Source of the DNA: Spirochaetaceae bacterium
GTDB taxonomy: Bacteria; Spirochaetota; Spirochaetia; Treponematales; Breznakiellaceae
Assembly (NCBI GenBank): GCA_031255655.1
Contig: JAIRSB010000238.1
Span: 1-6,312 of the forward strand
Length of the DNA: 6,312 bases
Direction of reading: 5' to 3'
In this document: positions 5,470 to 6,312 of the stretch, in pieces
Layout of the letters: every line of letters begins with the position of its first letter
Position numbering within the stretch: position 1 is the stretch's first letter
Notes under the pieces: generated by a model
The model's database searches: none
What the model was told of the DNA's origin: nothing
Seen by the model: the letters and a program-made list of their open reading frames with translations, nothing else
Translations under genes and position numbers: made by a program

Positions 5470-6312
5470 CTAATTTTTCGGGCGGCGGTAAAAACTTCCG
5501 GTAAGCTGTTCGGTGCGTATTGTGTTGATGAAGGCTTTCGGGTCGACATCTTTTATAGCGGAAATCAACGGGGTAACATCGTTGGCGGAAACCACGGAAT
5601 AGAGCATAACACGCTCGGTTTTCAGGTAGCGGCCTATTCCGGTGAACGAGGTCGCATCATGGTTCGTCCTGTCGCGTATTATCATGTAAACTTCTTCCGG
5701 CTTATCCGTGATGATTAGCAGTGTTTTCTGCTGATAGCCGCGGTAAAGACTGGTAAGAGCGGTTGTCGATGTGTATTGGAATATGATGGAGTATAGGGCT
5801 TTCTCCGGTGAAAATAAGAATGCCGCCAATACGAGTATTACGCAGTTTCCCACCAGGATATAGTTCCATACGTCTTTTCCCTGTCTCTCGGAAAAATATA
5901 TGGCGATAAAGTCCGTTCCGCCTGTGGTCGCGTCAACATTAAGGCACAAATTCACGGCGATCGCGTTCAAAATACCGCCGAAGACGGCGCTCAACAGCGG
6001 ATCTTCCAGTTTCAAAAAATCGGTAAGAACCGGCGGCATCCAGTCGGTAAAAAGTCCACAAAGAACAAAGTTAAGGCAAGAAAACACGCTGAACCACTTC
6101 CCAATAGCACGGAAACTTATAATGGCGGGGACGGCATTCAGCATGATAAGCATGACGCCGAACGGAAGCTCTATACCGGTGAATTTTAGCGCGATTTCTT
6201 TTATCAAAATCGCTAAACCAGTAAAACCGCCTGGAAGTACGCCACCCGCTTGAACGAAAGTATTGATGTTGAAAGCCATGAGCATCGCGCTGGCGCAAAC
6301 GCAGAAAACACG
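5470..6312 (-). CDS. YitT family membrane protein (DUF161 + DUF2179), 5' partial
   Basis: This is an integral membrane protein of the YitT/YpjC type. Substrate and reaction are not established for the family; it is often annotated as a putative transporter. The visible 280 residues stay open to the window edge: nine in-frame codons lie upstream of the first ATG (6285) with no stop. That ATG falls inside what should be the first membrane helix, so the real start is probably outside the window. Seen in the sequence: the helix 1-2 junction with PGGFTG, several hydrophobic segments, the conserved TGGTDF motif in the middle, and a soluble C-terminal domain of about 85 residues. That domain contains ATSFTGIGRYLKTE, a VMLYSVVS strand and DPKAFINT, which match the DUF2179 pattern (ligand-binding-like, PII-like fold). 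It ends at TAG. The next gene follows after 42 nt, probably on the same transcript. The family call is strong; the function is unknown. Confidence 0.93.
   Translation of the reverse strand, partial: RVFCVCASAMLMAFNINTFVQAGGVLPGGFTGLAILIKEIALKFTGIELPFGVMLIMLNAVPAIISFRAIGKWFSVFSCLNFVLCGLFTDWMPPVLTDFLKLEDPLLSAVFGGILNAIAVNLCLNVDATTGGTDFIAIYFSERQGKDVWNYILVGNCVILVLAAFLFSPEKALYSIIFQYTSTTALTSLYRGYQQKTLLIITDKPEEVYMIIRDRTNHDATSFTGIGRYLKTERVMLYSVVSANDVTPLISAIKDVDPKAFINTIRTEQLTGSFYRRPKN

Overview
The window carries six protein genes, all on the minus strand and closely packed, so in the direction of transcription it reads from high to low coordinates. The mix points to a spirochaete, most likely a Treponema-type organism of moderate GC. 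The grounds are a relaxed spirochaete-style lipobox, a PEGA-domain envelope protein, an exported protein rich in YD/MORN-like strands, and a short FtsY without an acidic A domain. This assignment is inference from composition and gene style, not from a marker gene.

Layout in transcription order. (1) The 5'-truncated end of a YitT/DUF161-DUF2179 membrane protein, open at the right edge of the window. (2) A 102-residue lipoprotein with an Ada-like zinc-binding His/Cys pattern. (3) prfB, peptide chain release factor 2, whose reading frame is broken by an in-frame TGA and restored by a canonical programmed +1 frameshift. Its full product is 370 residues, and a single-frame gene call would give only about 316. 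(4) A 533-residue exported protein with a coiled coil, a PEGA domain and two membrane segments; its ATG overlaps the prfB stop as ATGA. (5) ftsY, the signal recognition particle receptor GTPase. (6) A 431-residue exported protein of unknown function with a proline/glutamate-rich linker and YD-like strands.

Gaps between genes in transcription order are 42, 93, -4, 32 and 73 nt. No convincing rho-independent terminator was seen between them, so one or two polycistronic transcripts are likely. The functional mix is housekeeping (translation termination, membrane protein targeting) with envelope proteins of unknown role. I see no mobile element, CRISPR array, tRNA or rRNA. The plus strand holds only shadow reading frames, and no gene-free stretch exceeds about 95 bases.

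I found no clear new multi-gene system. The points most worth a second look are: the RF2 frameshift site with UGAA where UGAC is usual; SPY in place of SPF in the RF2 stop-codon recognition tripeptide; a perfect 12-bp inverted repeat inside ftsY lying on an apparent short protein insertion; the Ada-like zinc motif in a tiny lipoprotein; and the two uncharacterised envelope proteins flanking ftsY.
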